A DNA stretch of 64,000 nucleotides from Nakamurella lactea DSM 19367 (GCF_000426645.1 NZ_AUFT01000005.1:186001-250000); one strand, 5' to 3'; counted from the stretch's first letter, positions 40,452-49,864 are shown. A program made the numbers and translations. The notes: generated from the letters alone by a model not told the origin.

Positions 40452-41471
40452 TTGGCGTTACTGCGCCGCACCAAGAGGGAGCGGTCGACCGACGGCACGA
40501 TGAGCCTGATGGAGCATCTGTACGAGCTCCGTAGGCGGTTGTTCTTCGCCATCCTCGGCCTGCTCGGCGGGGTGATCGTCGGTTTCGTCTGGTACTACAA
40601 CGGCATTCCGGCGCTCGGCATCCGTTCCCTCGGCGACCTGCTGCTGCAGCCGTACTGCGACGTCCCCAGCCCGCCCCGGCAGGAGCTCGGCGATGGCTGC
40701 CGACTGCTGGCGACCAGTCCGTTCTCGCCGCTGCAGATTGCGTTGAAGTGTGCGCTGATGGCCGGCGCCGTTGTCTCGTCCCCGGTCTGGCTGTACCAGC
40801 TGTGGTCGTTCGTCACCCCGGCGCTGTACGCCAAGGAGCGCCGCTACACCGTGGTTTTCGTCGCCTCGGCGGCGGCGCTGATGGTGCTCGGTGCGACCCT
40901 GGCCTACCTGATCATCCCGAAGGGCCTGAAGGTGCTGCTCGGGTTCGGCGGCGACGTCACCGCCTCGGCGCTGAACCCGGAAAGCTACTTCGGCTTCCTG
41001 ATCAGCGTGCTGCTGATCTTCGGCGTCTCGTTCCTGTTGCCGTTGCTGTTGATCATGCTGAACTTCATCGGCATCCTGACCGGCGCCCGGTTGGCGAAGG
41101 CCCGTCGGTACTCGATGTTCGGCCTGGTGGTGTTCGCCGGTCTCACCGTCCCCGGCAACGACCCGATCACCATGCTGGGGCTGGCCGTGTCGCTGTGCCT
41201 GCTGTACGAGATCGCCGTTCAGGTCTCGAAGATCCACGACAAGCGCAAGGGCAGGCGGTTGGCGGCCGAGGGCTTCGGAGACTTGGACGACGACCAGGCG
41301 TCCCCGACCCCGGTGGCGGCCGCCGCCATCGGCGCCGGTGACGATTCGATCGCCAGCTCGGCGATTCCGGCGCCCACGCCGACCCCGGCGCCGGTCCGGG
41401 AACTGGCGTCCGATCCGCCGGTGACCGACGCCGATCCGACCCGCCCGCGATTCGACCCGGACGCCACCTGA
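40452..41471 (+). CDS. tatC: Twin-arginine translocase subunit TatC
   Basis: Core Tat receptor; six membrane spans in 339 aa. It starts at a TTG (RBS GGGAG), with the N-terminal motif SLMEHLYELRRRLFFAI containing the conserved Glu, and the later spans (AKERRYTVVFVASAAALMVLG; VSFLLPLLLIMLNFIGIL) as VSFLLPLLLIMLNFIGIL. A 60-aa acidic Pro/Ala tail follows the last span. tatA, which sits between pafC and tatC in M. tuberculosis, is not present here. Confidence 0.95.
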   Translation: MALLRRTKRERSTDGTMSLMEHLYELRRRLFFAILGLLGGVIVGFVWYYNGIPALGIRSLGDLLLQPYCDVPSPPRQELGDGCRLLATSPFSPLQIALKCALMAGAVVSSPVWLYQLWSFVTPALYAKERRYTVVFVASAAALMVLGATLAYLIIPKGLKVLLGFGGDVTASALNPESYFGFLISVLLIFGVSFLLPLLLIMLNFIGILTGARLAKARRYSMFGLVVFAGLTVPGNDPITMLGLAVSLCLLYEIAVQVSKIHDKRKGRRLAAEGFGDLDDDQASPTPVAAAAIGAGDDSIASSAIPAPTPTPAPVRELASDPPVTDADPTRPRFDPDAT

Positions 41472-41505
41472 GCAACGCCGGCGGCCGATGTGCGACGCTG
41501 GGTGG

Positions 41506-44343
41506 GTGGGTACCGGCAGGCGGGACGAGATCACCTATCCCGACGAGAGCCTGAGCCCCGCGGAGCGGTTCGCCCGATCGCGGGACCTGGCCCGGCATCC
41601 GCTGCTGGCGGAGTTCGCCGCGGCCCGGCCGTTCGTCCTGGACGAATTCCAGATCGACGGCTGCCGGGCGCTCGAGGACGGCAGAGGCGTACTGATCTGC
41701 GCGCCGACCGGCGCGGGCAAGACCGTGGTGGGTGAGTTCGCGGTGTTCCGCGCCCTGGCCACCGGCGGCAAGTGCTTCTACACCACGCCGATCAAGGCGC
41801 TGTCGAACCAGAAGTACGCCGACCTGGTGGCCGAGCACGGTGCGGCGAAGGTAGGTCTGCTGACCGGCGATGTCGCCATCAATTCGCACGCACCGGTGGT
41901 GGTGATGACCACCGAGGTGCTGCGCAACATGCTCTACGCCGGGTCGGCGGATCTGGCCGGCCTGACCGCCGTGGTGATGGACGAGATCCACTACCTCGCC
42001 GACAAGTTCCGCGGCGCGGTCTGGGAAGAGGTGATCCTGCACCTGCCGGAGCAGGTGCAGGTGGCCGGACTGTCTGCGACGGTGTCCAACGCCGAGGAGT
42101 TCGGCGCCTGGCTGCAGCAGGTACGCGGCGACACCACCGTGGTGGTCGACGAGGTGCGGCCGGTGCCGCTGTGGCAGCACATGATGGTCGGCCGCCGGCT
42201 GTACGACCTCTTCCGGCAGTCCCTCACCCCCGATACCGCGGCCGGTGCCCGGGTGCAGATCGACCCGGCGCTGGCCAGAGCGGTCGCCGATGCCGAGCCG
42301 CGCTGGGCCCACGCCACCCCGGTCCGCGGCCGGGGTCGGTCGGGATCCCGGCAGGGCGGCGGCCCGGCCCGACGCCCGTCGAACCGGGTCGACGTGATCG
42401 AACGGCTGGACGGCGCCGGTTTGCTGCCGGCCATCACCTTCATCTTCTCCAGGGCGGGCTGCGAGGCCGCGGTCGCACAGTGCGTGCGGTCGGGACTGCG
42501 GTTGGTGTCCGACGCCGAACGGGTCCGGATCCGCGAGGTGGTTGACGCCAGGGCCGACGAACTGCCCGAGGCCGACCTCGGGGTGCTCGGCTTCTGGGAG
42601 TGGCGGGAGGCGCTGGAACGGGGAATCGCCGCCCACCATGCGGGGATGCTGCCGGCTTTCAAGGAGACGGTCGAGAAGCTGTTCGTCGCCGGACTGGTGA
42701 AAGCGGTGTTCGCGACCGAAACGCTCGCCCTCGGGATCAACATGCCGGCCCGCACCGTGGTGCTGGAGAAGCTGGTGAAGTACAACGGCGAGAGCCACGT
42801 CGACCTGACGCCGGGGGAGTACACCCAGCTCACCGGTCGGGCCGGTCGACGCGGCATCGACGTCGAAGGGCACGCCGTGGTGATCTGGTCGCCCGGTCTG
42901 GACCCGCGACAGGTCGGCGGACTGGCGTCCAAGCGCACCTATCCGCTCAGATCATCGTTCGGCCCGTCGTACAACATGGCCGTCAACCTGATCGAGCGGC
43001 TCGGCAGGGCTGCGGCGAAAGACCTGCTGCAGCAATCGTTCGCCCAGTTCCAGGCCGATGCCGGGGTGGTCGGCCTGGCCCGCCAGGTCCGTCGTGGCGA
43101 GGAGTCGATCGCTGAGCACAACGCCCGGATCCGTTGCCACCTCGGCGATGTGGAGGAGTACTTCGACCTGCTCAGCCGGTTGACCGGGGCCGAGAAGGAC
43201 GCCGCCAGGGACGGTGCCGCCCGGCGCAAACGGGCGACGGCGCTGGATCTCGCCCAGCTCAAACGCGGTGACGTCATCGAAGTCCCCGCCGGCCGCCGGG
43301 CGGGGCTGGCGGTGGTGCTCGATCCGGGCGTGGAGATCGACGGGGTGAGCCGGCCGCTGGTGGTGACCGCCGATCGATGGTCAGGGCGGTTGAGCCAGGC
43401 CGACTTCCGTGGACCGGTGCCGGCGCTGGGCCGGATCAGACTGGCCAAGCAGGTGAATCACCGCTCGCCGCAGGTGCGGCGCGACATCGCCTCCTCGATC
43501 GCGGCCGTCAGGGTGAGCCGGCCGGATGGCCGCGGCGGGCGGGACGGCAGCCAGTCCGCGACCGGCACCGGTCACGACCGCGGTGCCGACGGCAGTGCGC
43601 GGACGGTGCTCAGCGAGGCCGATCTCACCGCGTTGCGCAAGGCCATCAGGGCGCACCCGGTGCACGGCTGTGCCGATCGGGAGAGCCACCTGCAATGGAT
43701 CCGCCGGCGCAACCGGCTGGCCGCCGAGACCGCGAACCTGCGTCGGCGGGTCGACGGTGCCAGGGACTCGCTCGGCGACCAGCTCGACCGGATCCTGCTG
43801 GTGCTGGCCGATCGGGGCTACCTGCACGAGGACGAGCTCACCGACAGCGGCCGGATGCTCTCCCGGATCTGGTCGGAGAGCGACCTGTTGGCCACCGAGT
43901 GCCTGAACTCCGGGGTCTGGGACGAGCTGTCCGCTCCCGACCTGGCGGCCGCGGTGTCCGCGTTGGTCTACGAGGCGCGGCGGGAGGTGATGGCGCGGCC
44001 GGTGCCGGGGCCGGCCGGCGCGGCGATCTCGGCCACCGTCCGGCTGTGGGCGGAGCTGGCCACCCAGGAAAGGGCCCACGAGCTGCGGGTCACCAGGGAG
44101 CCCGACGCCGGATTCGCCGGTGCGATCGGGGTGTGGGCCAGGGGCGGCACGCTGGCCGAGGCGCTGGAGATCGCGTCGGTGTCGGGGGTCGAGATGCCGG
44201 CCGGCGACTTCGTCCGCTGGAGCCGGCAGGTGATCGATCTGCTCGACCAGATCCACGGCGCGGTGGCCGGCCCGGTCGGGCAGCGGGCGAGGGAGGCTGT
44301 CGGACTGATCCGCCGCGGTGTCGTTTCCCTCGGCGCCAGATAG
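41506..44343 (+). CDS. helY: HelY-like DEAD/DEAH-box helicase (Ski2/Mtr4 family)
   Basis: ATP-dependent RNA/DNA helicase, about 945 aa. Motif I APTGAGKT (66-73), motif II DEIHYLAD, motif III GLSATVSN, motif VI QLTGRAGRRGID, then a long Ski2-like C-terminal domain with beta-barrel insert (AGRRAGLAVVLDPGVEIDG) and DSH-type ending (WARGGTLAEALEIASVSGVEMPAGD, as WARGGTLAEALEIAS). I use the GTG at 41506; a longer ATG at 41488 is possible. Homologue Rv2092c follows tatC in mycobacteria. Confidence 0.92.
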   Translation: MGTGRRDEITYPDESLSPAERFARSRDLARHPLLAEFAAARPFVLDEFQIDGCRALEDGRGVLICAPTGAGKTVVGEFAVFRALATGGKCFYTTPIKALSNQKYADLVAEHGAAKVGLLTGDVAINSHAPVVVMTTEVLRNMLYAGSADLAGLTAVVMDEIHYLADKFRGAVWEEVILHLPEQVQVAGLSATVSNAEEFGAWLQQVRGDTTVVVDEVRPVPLWQHMMVGRRLYDLFRQSLTPDTAAGARVQIDPALARAVADAEPRWAHATPVRGRGRSGSRQGGGPARRPSNRVDVIERLDGAGLLPAITFIFSRAGCEAAVAQCVRSGLRLVSDAERVRIREVVDARADELPEADLGVLGFWEWREALERGIAAHHAGMLPAFKETVEKLFVAGLVKAVFATETLALGINMPARTVVLEKLVKYNGESHVDLTPGEYTQLTGRAGRRGIDVEGHAVVIWSPGLDPRQVGGLASKRTYPLRSSFGPSYNMAVNLIERLGRAAAKDLLQQSFAQFQADAGVVGLARQVRRGEESIAEHNARIRCHLGDVEEYFDLLSRLTGAEKDAARDGAARRKRATALDLAQLKRGDVIEVPAGRRAGLAVVLDPGVEIDGVSRPLVVTADRWSGRLSQADFRGPVPALGRIRLAKQVNHRSPQVRRDIASSIAAVRVSRPDGRGGRDGSQSATGTGHDRGADGSARTVLSEADLTALRKAIRAHPVHGCADRESHLQWIRRRNRLAAETANLRRRVDGARDSLGDQLDRILLVLADRGYLHEDELTDSGRMLSRIWSESDLLATECLNSGVWDELSAPDLAAAVSALVYEARREVMARPVPGPAGAAISATVRLWAELATQERAHELRVTREPDAGFAGAIGVWARGGTLAEALEIASVSGVEMPAGDFVRWSRQVIDLLDQIHGAVAGPVGQRAREAVGLIRRGVVSLGAR

Positions 44344-44541
44344 CGGGTCGCCCGAAACGTCGCGTCACGAATTCGGTGGAACCATTCTCCAGCGGTGGTG
44401 GCGCACCGTATCGTTCCCAGCGACGCACGATCCGGCCCGGGTCGGACCGGTCGTTCGGGCGTCATGGTTGGATCATGGGCAACAGGCACGACGAACGAGA
44501 ACACAGCCGTCGGCTCCGGCCCGGCACTCAGGGAGGCACTG
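44344..44541. other. Intergenic region before the DUF4333 gene
   Basis: 198 bp. It holds a good ribosome binding site (GGGAGG, six bases before the ATG at 44542). No promoter element is clear. The frame is open upstream but reads as non-coding. Confidence 0.5.
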
Positions 44542-45252
44542 ATGAGCACGCCTTACGGTCAGAGCGGGGACCAGAACCCCCAGCAGTGGTCCGGGTACAC
44601 GGGACCGGGTTCCGGGTCGACCCCGTCGCCGTATGGCCAGCAGGGCCAACCGGGCCAGGGCGACGCCTGGGGTAACCAGGGCGGCTACGGCCAGCAGCAG
44701 TACGGGCAGCAGCCCGATTACGGTCAGCAACCCGGCTACGGTCAGCAACCCGGATACGGCCAGCAGCCCGGCTATCAGCAGCAGCCGGGATACGGCCAGC
44801 AGCCCGGCTACCAGCAGCAGCCGGCCTACGGCCAGCAGGGCCAGTACGACTACGGGCAACAGCAGTACGGTCAGCAGCAGTACGGGCAGCAGGGCTACAG
44901 CCAGTACGGCCAGCAGCCCGCACCGAAGTCGGGGGGCAACAAGGGGCTGATCATCGGCGGTTCGGCGCTGGTCGCCGTGCTGGTGATCGCTGCGATCCTG
45001 CTGTTCCTGTGGCCCGGCTGGCTGAACAAGAAGGTGTTCGACCAGACCGCCGTGCAGAACGACGTGGTGGCGCTGATCAAGAACAGTTACAACATGAACG
45101 CCACCGAGGCGAGCTGCCCGAAGGCCGGCGACACCCAGGTGAAGGCCGGCAACACCTTCGACTGCACGGTGAAGATCGACGGCGAAGACAAGACGGTCAC
45201 CATCACGGTGAAGGACGACAGCGGCAAGTACGAGGTCAGCGTTCCCAACTGA
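44542..45252 (+). CDS. DUF4333 membrane protein with Q/G/Y-rich repeat
   Basis: 236 aa. The first 130 residues are low-complexity ([16 protein letters not shown] units), probably disordered in the cytoplasm; membrane helix at about 136-158 ([20 protein letters not shown]); then a DUF4333 domain (167-236) with two cysteines ([15 protein letters not shown]) that should form an extracellular disulphide. The layout matches Rv2091c, which also follows helY. Function unknown. Confidence 0.88.
   Translation: MSTPYGQSGDQNPQQWSGYTGPGSGSTPSPYGQQGQPGQGDAWGNQGGYGQQQYGQQPDYGQQPGYGQQPGYGQQPGYQQQPGYGQQPGYQQQPAYGQQGQYDYGQQQYGQQQYGQQGYSQYGQQPAPKSGGNKGLIIGGSALVAVLVIAAILLFLWPGWLNKKVFDQTAVQNDVVALIKNSYNMNATEASCPKAGDTQVKAGNTFDCTVKIDGEDKTVTITVKDDSGKYEVSVPN
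44683..44910 (+). repeat. In-frame Q/G/Y repeat tract
   Basis: About 76 codons built from units such as GGCTACGGTCAGCAACCC, with alternating synonymous codons, encoding YGQQPG-type hexapeptides. Slippage and codon drift are both visible. Confidence 0.9.
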
Positions 45253-45269
45253 CCCGAACCAGATTCACC

Positions 45270-45301
45270 GCGGCCCCGACGGCACTGCCGATCGGGGCCG
45301 C
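45270..45301 (+). terminator. Terminator hairpin of the DUF4333 gene
   Basis: GCGGCCCCGA (45270-45279) pairs perfectly with TCGGGGCCGC (45292-45301), 17 bp after the stop. No U-run. Confidence 0.75.
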
Positions 45302-45464
45302 GTCGCATCTCGCGCATCTCGCGCCTCGGGCGCCGGCCTCCGATTGGCGTCGTCCCCAGTGGCGATGATCATGACGCGCTGCCCGGCAAATCGGGCGCGT
45401 GTTGCGGGCTGAGCGCCGTTCTCATCCGGGGGAGGGGCGCGGCTCGGGTACCCTGGACATAGGT

Positions 45465-45736
45465 GAGGCCCGGCCAAGTATGAGTTGGCCGGGCCTCGGG
45501 CGTTCGCGAACGAGACGGTCCGTGAACGTCGGTCGACTCGCCGGCCCGCCCGCCGCGTCTCCGCGAGCCTGGTGGATTGCTCCTCCAGCAGGGGCCCCGA
45601 TTGTCGTCCGACCCGCTCTCCCTTGCGGGAGTGCGTACTGAATTTCTACGTCAGCCACCTGGCGTGCGCAAGGGGTTCGGCGAAGATTCCCGAAGAATTT
45701 TTGCGGCGCCCGGCGCGTCTGGCTTGACACGCCGGG
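45465..45736. ncRNA. Structured element, copy 1 (candidate ncRNA)
   Basis: Non-coding segment sharing conserved blocks with copy 2 (45955-46224). Stems: P1, arms 45465-45477 and 45485-45497 (13 bp, loop gtatgag); P2, GAGACG 45512-45517 with CGTCTC 45556-45561; P3, GGTGG 45571-45575 with CCAGC 45585-45589; P4, CTCCC-ttgc-GGGAG at 45618-45631; P6, AAGATTC 45683-45689 with GAATTTT 45695-45701; P7, arms 45709-45719 and 45726-45736. TACCCT at 45449 could be a -10. Orientation is unresolved. No known RNA family recognised. Confidence 0.6.
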
Positions 45737-45828
45737 CGGCAACCCGTTCGGGTGATTCGGGTGGCCGACGGGAGTGGCTGGAGTCACTGCAGTACAACGT
45801 CTTTCGTCACCGGCGGGATCGGCCGGCA

Positions 45829-45872
45829 ATCGGCCGGAGACGGACCGGGCAACCGGCCGGAGACGGCCCGGG
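45829..45872. repeat. Tandem 23-nt repeat between the structured copies
   Basis: cggccggagacgg at 45831-45843 and 45854-45866, flanked by similar bases. It lies in the 218-bp spacer between the two structured elements, which otherwise shows no gene. Confidence 0.6.
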
Positions 45873-45954
45873 GATGACGGGCGCCGCGGAAAAATGGTGC
45901 GGCAGTGGGCGTGTCGCGCCCGGCCTGGTTACCAATTCGGCCTTAGATAGAGGT

Positions 45955-46224
45955 GAGCCCCGGCCAAGTATGAGTTGGCCGGGGCTCGGGGCGTTCGCAG
46001 CGAGACGAGCTGACGAACATCGAACTGCTCGCCGGCCCGCCCGCGTCGTCTCCGCGGACTCGTCGGATTGCTCCGCCGACAAGGACCTCGTTGCTGTTCG
46101 ATCTGCTCTCCCTTGCGGGAGTGCGTACGAAGTTTCTACGTCACAGATCGGGGCGCCCGCAAGGGTTTCCGCCAGATTCCGCAAAGAATCTTGGCACCAC
46201 CGGCGTGTCGCCGTGACACACCGG
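45955..46224. ncRNA. Structured element, copy 2 (candidate ncRNA)
   Basis: Second copy. P1 arms 45955-45967 and 45975-45987 carry a paired change relative to copy 1 (G:C to C:G at the fourth pair) with identical loop. P3 is GTCGG 46062-46066 with CCGAC 46076-46080: its third pair is C:G where copy 1 has T:A. P4 block (46105-46128) is identical to copy 1 for 24 nt. P6 GCCAGATTC 46171-46179 with GAATC-t-TGGC; P7 arms 46200-46209 and 46215-46224. TAGATA (45944) precedes P1. The spacing between copies is 490 nt throughout P1 and P7. Confidence 0.6.
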
Positions 46225-46301
46225 CCGAATGCGGTTCGGGCGACGGCTCCGAGCGGGCAGCCGCCGGACGACCGCACGGGTCGTCGTGACAGGATGCGCC
46301 G

Positions 46302-46928
46302 ATGGAGTTCACCGAGGTGGTCCGTGGTCGTCGCATGATCCGTCGGTTCCGGCCCGACCCGGTGCCGGACGACCAGCTCCGCAGGCTCGTCGAACTGGGC
46401 CTGCGGGCGCCGAGCGCGGGGTTCAGCCAGGGCTGGGACTTCGTCGTGCTGTCCGGCCGTGACCAGGTCGAGGCTTTCTGGGACGCCTCCGCCGACCCGG
46501 CGGACGACGGCCCGGACGACAACTGGATCACCGGCCTCAAACAGGCGCCGGCGCTGATCCTCTGCTGTTCGGACAAGCAGACCTATCTGCGACGGTATGC
46601 CGAACCGGACAAGCCGTGGCAGGACCTGCAGGAGTCGCACTGGCCAGTGCCGTACTGGGACGTGGACACCGGGATGGCGGCCATGATCATCCTGCTGGCC
46701 GCCGTCGACGAGGGGCTGGGCGCGCTGTTCTTCGGCGTCCCCGGCGACCAGATGGACACCGTGCGCCGGGCGTTCGGTATCCCGGACGATCGCGGGATCG
46801 TCGGAGTGATCGCCCTCGGACACCCGGAGCGCACGGCGCCCAGCGGCAGCACCCGCACCCGCCGACGGCGCCCGACGGACGACGTCGTCCACTTCGGCCG
46901 GTTCTCCGCGCCCGGAACGCCGGCATGA
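46302..46928 (+). CDS. Nitroreductase family protein
   Basis: FMN-dependent reductase, 208 aa. Flavin-binding opening VVRGRRMIRRFRPDPVP with RxxRxF, APSAGFSQGWDF for FMN, and the later LLAAVDEGLGALFFGVPG segment. A possible role is quinone or nitro reduction; substrate unknown. It directly follows the second structured element (77 bp), so a cis-regulatory link is possible. It is followed 31 bp later by an SDR gene. Confidence 0.9.
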   Translation: MEFTEVVRGRRMIRRFRPDPVPDDQLRRLVELGLRAPSAGFSQGWDFVVLSGRDQVEAFWDASADPADDGPDDNWITGLKQAPALILCCSDKQTYLRRYAEPDKPWQDLQESHWPVPYWDVDTGMAAMIILLAAVDEGLGALFFGVPGDQMDTVRRAFGIPDDRGIVGVIALGHPERTAPSGSTRTRRRRPTDDVVHFGRFSAPGTPA

Positions 46929-46959
46929 CGGCGACACCCGCACGACCCGGGACACCCGC

Positions 46960-47661
46960 ATGACCCAGACACAGCGGACCCACGTCATCACCGGCGCCGG
47001 CTCCGGGATCGGCGCGGCGGTCGCACGCCGGTTGCTGGACCGCGGCGACCACCTGGTGTTACTGGCCCGCAACGACGAGCGGGCGGCCGGGCTGTCCGCC
47101 GAATTGCCTGGCGCGGCGACGGTGGTGGCCGACCTGTCGGACCCCGAGTCGCTGGCCCGGTCGCTGGCCGCCCAGCAGCTCCCCGCCGTCGTCGACTCGC
47201 TTATGCACGTCGCCGGTACCGTCGATCTCGGCCCGGTGGCACAGTTGTCGGCGACGTCGTGGCTGCATCAGCTGACCGTCAATCTGGTCGCCCCCGCGGA
47301 GCTGACCAGGCTGCTGTTGCCGCAGCTGCGAGCGGGCCGCGGCCGGGTGGTGTTCGTCAACTCCGGCGCCGGGTTGAACGCGCGGCCCGACTGGGCCGCG
47401 TATGCGGCCTCGAAGCACGGGCTCAAGGCGCTGGCCGATTCGCTGCGCCAGGAGGAACACGCCAACGGCGTCCGCGTCACCTCGATCTACCCGGGGCGGA
47501 CCGCCACCCCGATGCAGGAAAAGGTGCACCGCCAGGAGGGCAGGGCCTACCTGCCGCACGCCTTCACCACGGCCGATTCGATCGCCACTTCGATCCTGTT
47601 GGCGTTGGACCTGCCGCCGGACGGCGACGTCACCGACCTCACGGTGCGCCCGGGAGGCTGA
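46960..47661 (+). CDS. SDR oxidoreductase
   Basis: Short-chain dehydrogenase of 233 aa: cofactor motif TGAGSGIGAA, a variant HVAGT in place of NNAG, catalytic Ser in VNSGAGL and YAASKHGLKAL (YxxxK). Probably cotranscribed with the nitroreductase. Its last 23 bp overlap the convergent exonuclease. Substrate unknown. Confidence 0.9.
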   Translation: MTQTQRTHVITGAGSGIGAAVARRLLDRGDHLVLLARNDERAAGLSAELPGAATVVADLSDPESLARSLAAQQLPAVVDSLMHVAGTVDLGPVAQLSATSWLHQLTVNLVAPAELTRLLLPQLRAGRGRVVFVNSGAGLNARPDWAAYAASKHGLKALADSLRQEEHANGVRVTSIYPGRTATPMQEKVHRQEGRAYLPHAFTTADSIATSILLALDLPPDGDVTDLTVRPGG

Positions 47662-48583
47662 TCCCGAGCACCGTCAGCAGCCGGGTCGCCGAACCGCCGA
47701 GGCCGTGCTCGGACACCAACTGCGCCAACCGATCCGGGTCGGCGGCCGTGCTGGGTAGCCGGGAGTCGCCGGACAGCCGGATCTCGGCGTCGGTGCGGAC
47801 CGCCACCACCCGGGCCGCGACCGCCAGGTAGTCACGGGCAGGTTCCAGCTTGCGACGTGGACCGGAGGCCAGCCGGCTGTCCGCGGCGTCCAGCGCCGCC
47901 AGCACGCCGTCGATCGAACCGAACGAGGTGATCAGCGACGCGGCCGTCTTGTCGCCGACCCCGTTGACGCCGGGGAGTCCGTCCGACGCGTCACCCCGGA
48001 GCGTTGCGTAGTCGGCGTAGCCGGTCGGCGGCACGCCGAACCGCGATTGGACCGCTGCGGCGTCATACACCTTCGCCTTGCTCATCCCGGCGCCGATGTA
48101 CCGGACGGTGACCGGCGGCGGATCGTCCGACACGACCTGGAACAGGTCGCGGTCGCCGGTCACCACCTCGACGGGGTCAGCGGACTCGGTCGCCGCCAGG
48201 GTGCCGATCACATCGTCGGCCTCGCAGTGTTCGGCGCCGGCGGTGGCGATGCCGATCGCGGCGAGCACGTCGAGCAGCACTGGAACCTGTTGGTTGAGTT
48301 CGTCCGGCACCTCCTCGATGTCCGGCCGGTCGGGATCGGGCACCACCCGTTGCACCCGGTGTGCCTTGTAGGTCGGGATCAGCTCGACCCGCCAGGCGGG
48401 CCGCCAGTCCAGGTCGAGGCAGGCGACGACCCGGTTGGGTTCGGCATCGGCGATCACCCTGGCCAGGATGTCAAGAGTCCCGCGTATCGCGTTCACCGGA
48501 CGGCCGTGCGGGCCGACCGTCGACGAGGGAACGGCGAAGAACGCCCGGAAATAGATCCCGGCCAGATCGAGCAGCTGCAACAC
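47639..48583 (-). CDS. 5'-3' exonuclease (PolI N-terminal/FEN type)
   Basis: 314 aa stand-alone 5'-nuclease. Metal residues in LLDLAGIYFRAFFA, CLDLDWRPAWR, AEHCEADDVIG, TGDRDLFQVV and GDASDGLPGVNGVGDKTAA (helix-hairpin-helix). It processes flaps and Okazaki primers. The mycobacterial homologue is Rv2090. GTG start with GGGAG five bases upstream. Convergent overlap of 23 bp with the SDR gene. Confidence 0.94.
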   Translation of the reverse strand: MLQLLDLAGIYFRAFFAVPSSTVGPHGRPVNAIRGTLDILARVIADAEPNRVVACLDLDWRPAWRVELIPTYKAHRVQRVVPDPDRPDIEEVPDELNQQVPVLLDVLAAIGIATAGAEHCEADDVIGTLAATESADPVEVVTGDRDLFQVVSDDPPPVTVRYIGAGMSKAKVYDAAAVQSRFGVPPTGYADYATLRGDASDGLPGVNGVGDKTAASLITSFGSIDGVLAALDAADSRLASGPRRKLEPARDYLAVAARVVAVRTDAEIRLSGDSRLPSTAADPDRLAQLVSEHGLGGSATRLLTVLGISLPGAP

Positions 48584-48651
48584 GACATCTCCCTCGGACG
48601 ACAGGCGGAACGCGGATGACGCTACCGGCGGACCGGGCGGCGCGGGGTCGA

Positions 48652-48657
48652 TAGGCT
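48652..48657 (+). promoter_or_regulatory. Putative -10 of leaderless M24 peptidase
   Basis: TAGGCT lies 13 bases before the ATG at 48665; this favours 48665 over the ATG at 48659. Confidence 0.45.
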
Positions 48658-48664
48658 GATGGGT

Positions 48665-49864
48665 ATGTCCGTCACCACCACGTCAACCGCGGCCATCAGC
48701 GCGGCAGCGGCCGCCGACGACGCCCTGCGCACACCGACCGACGTCGCCACTCTCGCGGATCGTCTCGGTCGGCTGGCCGATCAGGCGGGCCGGATCGGGG
48801 CCGACGCGATCCTCATCGCACCGGGTGCCGACATGCGGTACTTCGTCGGTCACTCGGTCGGGTCGCACGAACGGTTCAGCTGCCTGGCGGTGACCCCGGA
48901 CGGCCGGGCCCGGCTGCTCGTTCCGTTACTCGAACGGCCCGGCTGGGCCGGGACGCCGGTCGAGCGGCTGGACCTGCAGATCAGCACCTGGAAAGACGGC
49001 GAGGATCCGTACTCCGCGCTGACGGCGTTGCTGCCCGCTGGCGTCACCGGCCTGGCCGTCGACGACTATCTACCGGCGATGCATGCCATCGGGATGCGGG
49101 ACGCGCTGCCCGGTTCCCGGCTCGCGCTGGTCGGTGCGGCCATCGGCGAGCTGCGGATGCGCAAGGACGCCGCCGAGGTGGCCGCGCTGGCCGCGGTCGG
49201 TGCCGCGATCGACCGGGTGCAGCGACGGATCGGCGAGTGGCTGCGGCCCGGCCGCACCGAACACGAGGTGGCTGCCGACATCACCGAGGCGCTGGTGCAG
49301 GAGGGACACTCGGGCGCCGACTTCGTCATCGTCGGATCCGGCCCGAACGGGGCGAGCCCGCACCACGAAGCGTCCGACCGGGTGATCCAGCAGGGCGATC
49401 CGGTGGTGATCGACATCGGCGGGCCGTCGCCCGCGGGCTACTTCTCCGACTGCACCCGGACCTATTCGGTCGGTGCACCGGCGGACCCGGAGTTCGGGCG
49501 CGTCTACGAGATCGTCAGAACCGCCCAGGCCGCCGGGGTGGCCGCCGCGGTCGCCGGTGCGACCTGCGCATCGGCGGATGCGGCCGCCCGCACGGTGATC
49601 GAGCGGGCCGGCTACGGCGAGTACTTCGTCACCAGGACCGGGCACGGGATCGGGCTCGAGGTGCACGAGCATCCCTATCTGGTGGCCGGGAACGAACAGC
49701 CACTGGAACCGGGGATGACGTTCTCGGTCGAGCCGGGCATCTACCTTCCCGGCCGATTCGGCGTGCGGATCGAGGACATCGTGGTGGTGGACGAGGCCGG
49801 CGCCCCGCGGTTGCTGAACAACTGCCCGACCGAATTGACCATCGTCGGCGACGGGACCGAGTAG
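48665..49864 (+). CDS. M24 family metallopeptidase (Xaa-Pro dipeptidase-like)
   Basis: Pita-bread fold aminopeptidase/dipeptidase, 399 aa. N-terminal creatinase domain, then metal ligands in VVIDIGGPSPAG, SDCTRTYSVG, GHGIGLEVHE, FSVEPGIYLPG and RIEDIVVV. It cleaves Xaa-Pro bonds in peptides. M. tuberculosis PepE (Rv2089c) follows the same exonuclease. Immediately followed by the Lrp-type regulator. Confidence 0.93.
   Translation: MSVTTTSTAAISAAAAADDALRTPTDVATLADRLGRLADQAGRIGADAILIAPGADMRYFVGHSVGSHERFSCLAVTPDGRARLLVPLLERPGWAGTPVERLDLQISTWKDGEDPYSALTALLPAGVTGLAVDDYLPAMHAIGMRDALPGSRLALVGAAIGELRMRKDAAEVAALAAVGAAIDRVQRRIGEWLRPGRTEHEVAADITEALVQEGHSGADFVIVGSGPNGASPHHEASDRVIQQGDPVVIDIGGPSPAGYFSDCTRTYSVGAPADPEFGRVYEIVRTAQAAGVAAAVAGATCASADAAARTVIERAGYGEYFVTRTGHGIGLEVHEHPYLVAGNEQPLEPGMTFSVEPGIYLPGRFGVRIEDIVVVDEAGAPRLLNNCPTELTIVGDGTE

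Noticed and set aside
45422-47072. Two minus-strand open frames across the structured repeats with matching YALPQGRA segments
   Set aside because: Matching residues fall on nucleotide-conserved blocks, but other parts are unrelated and base changes follow stem pairing rather than codon positions. I kept the RNA explanation; minus-strand coding is not excluded.
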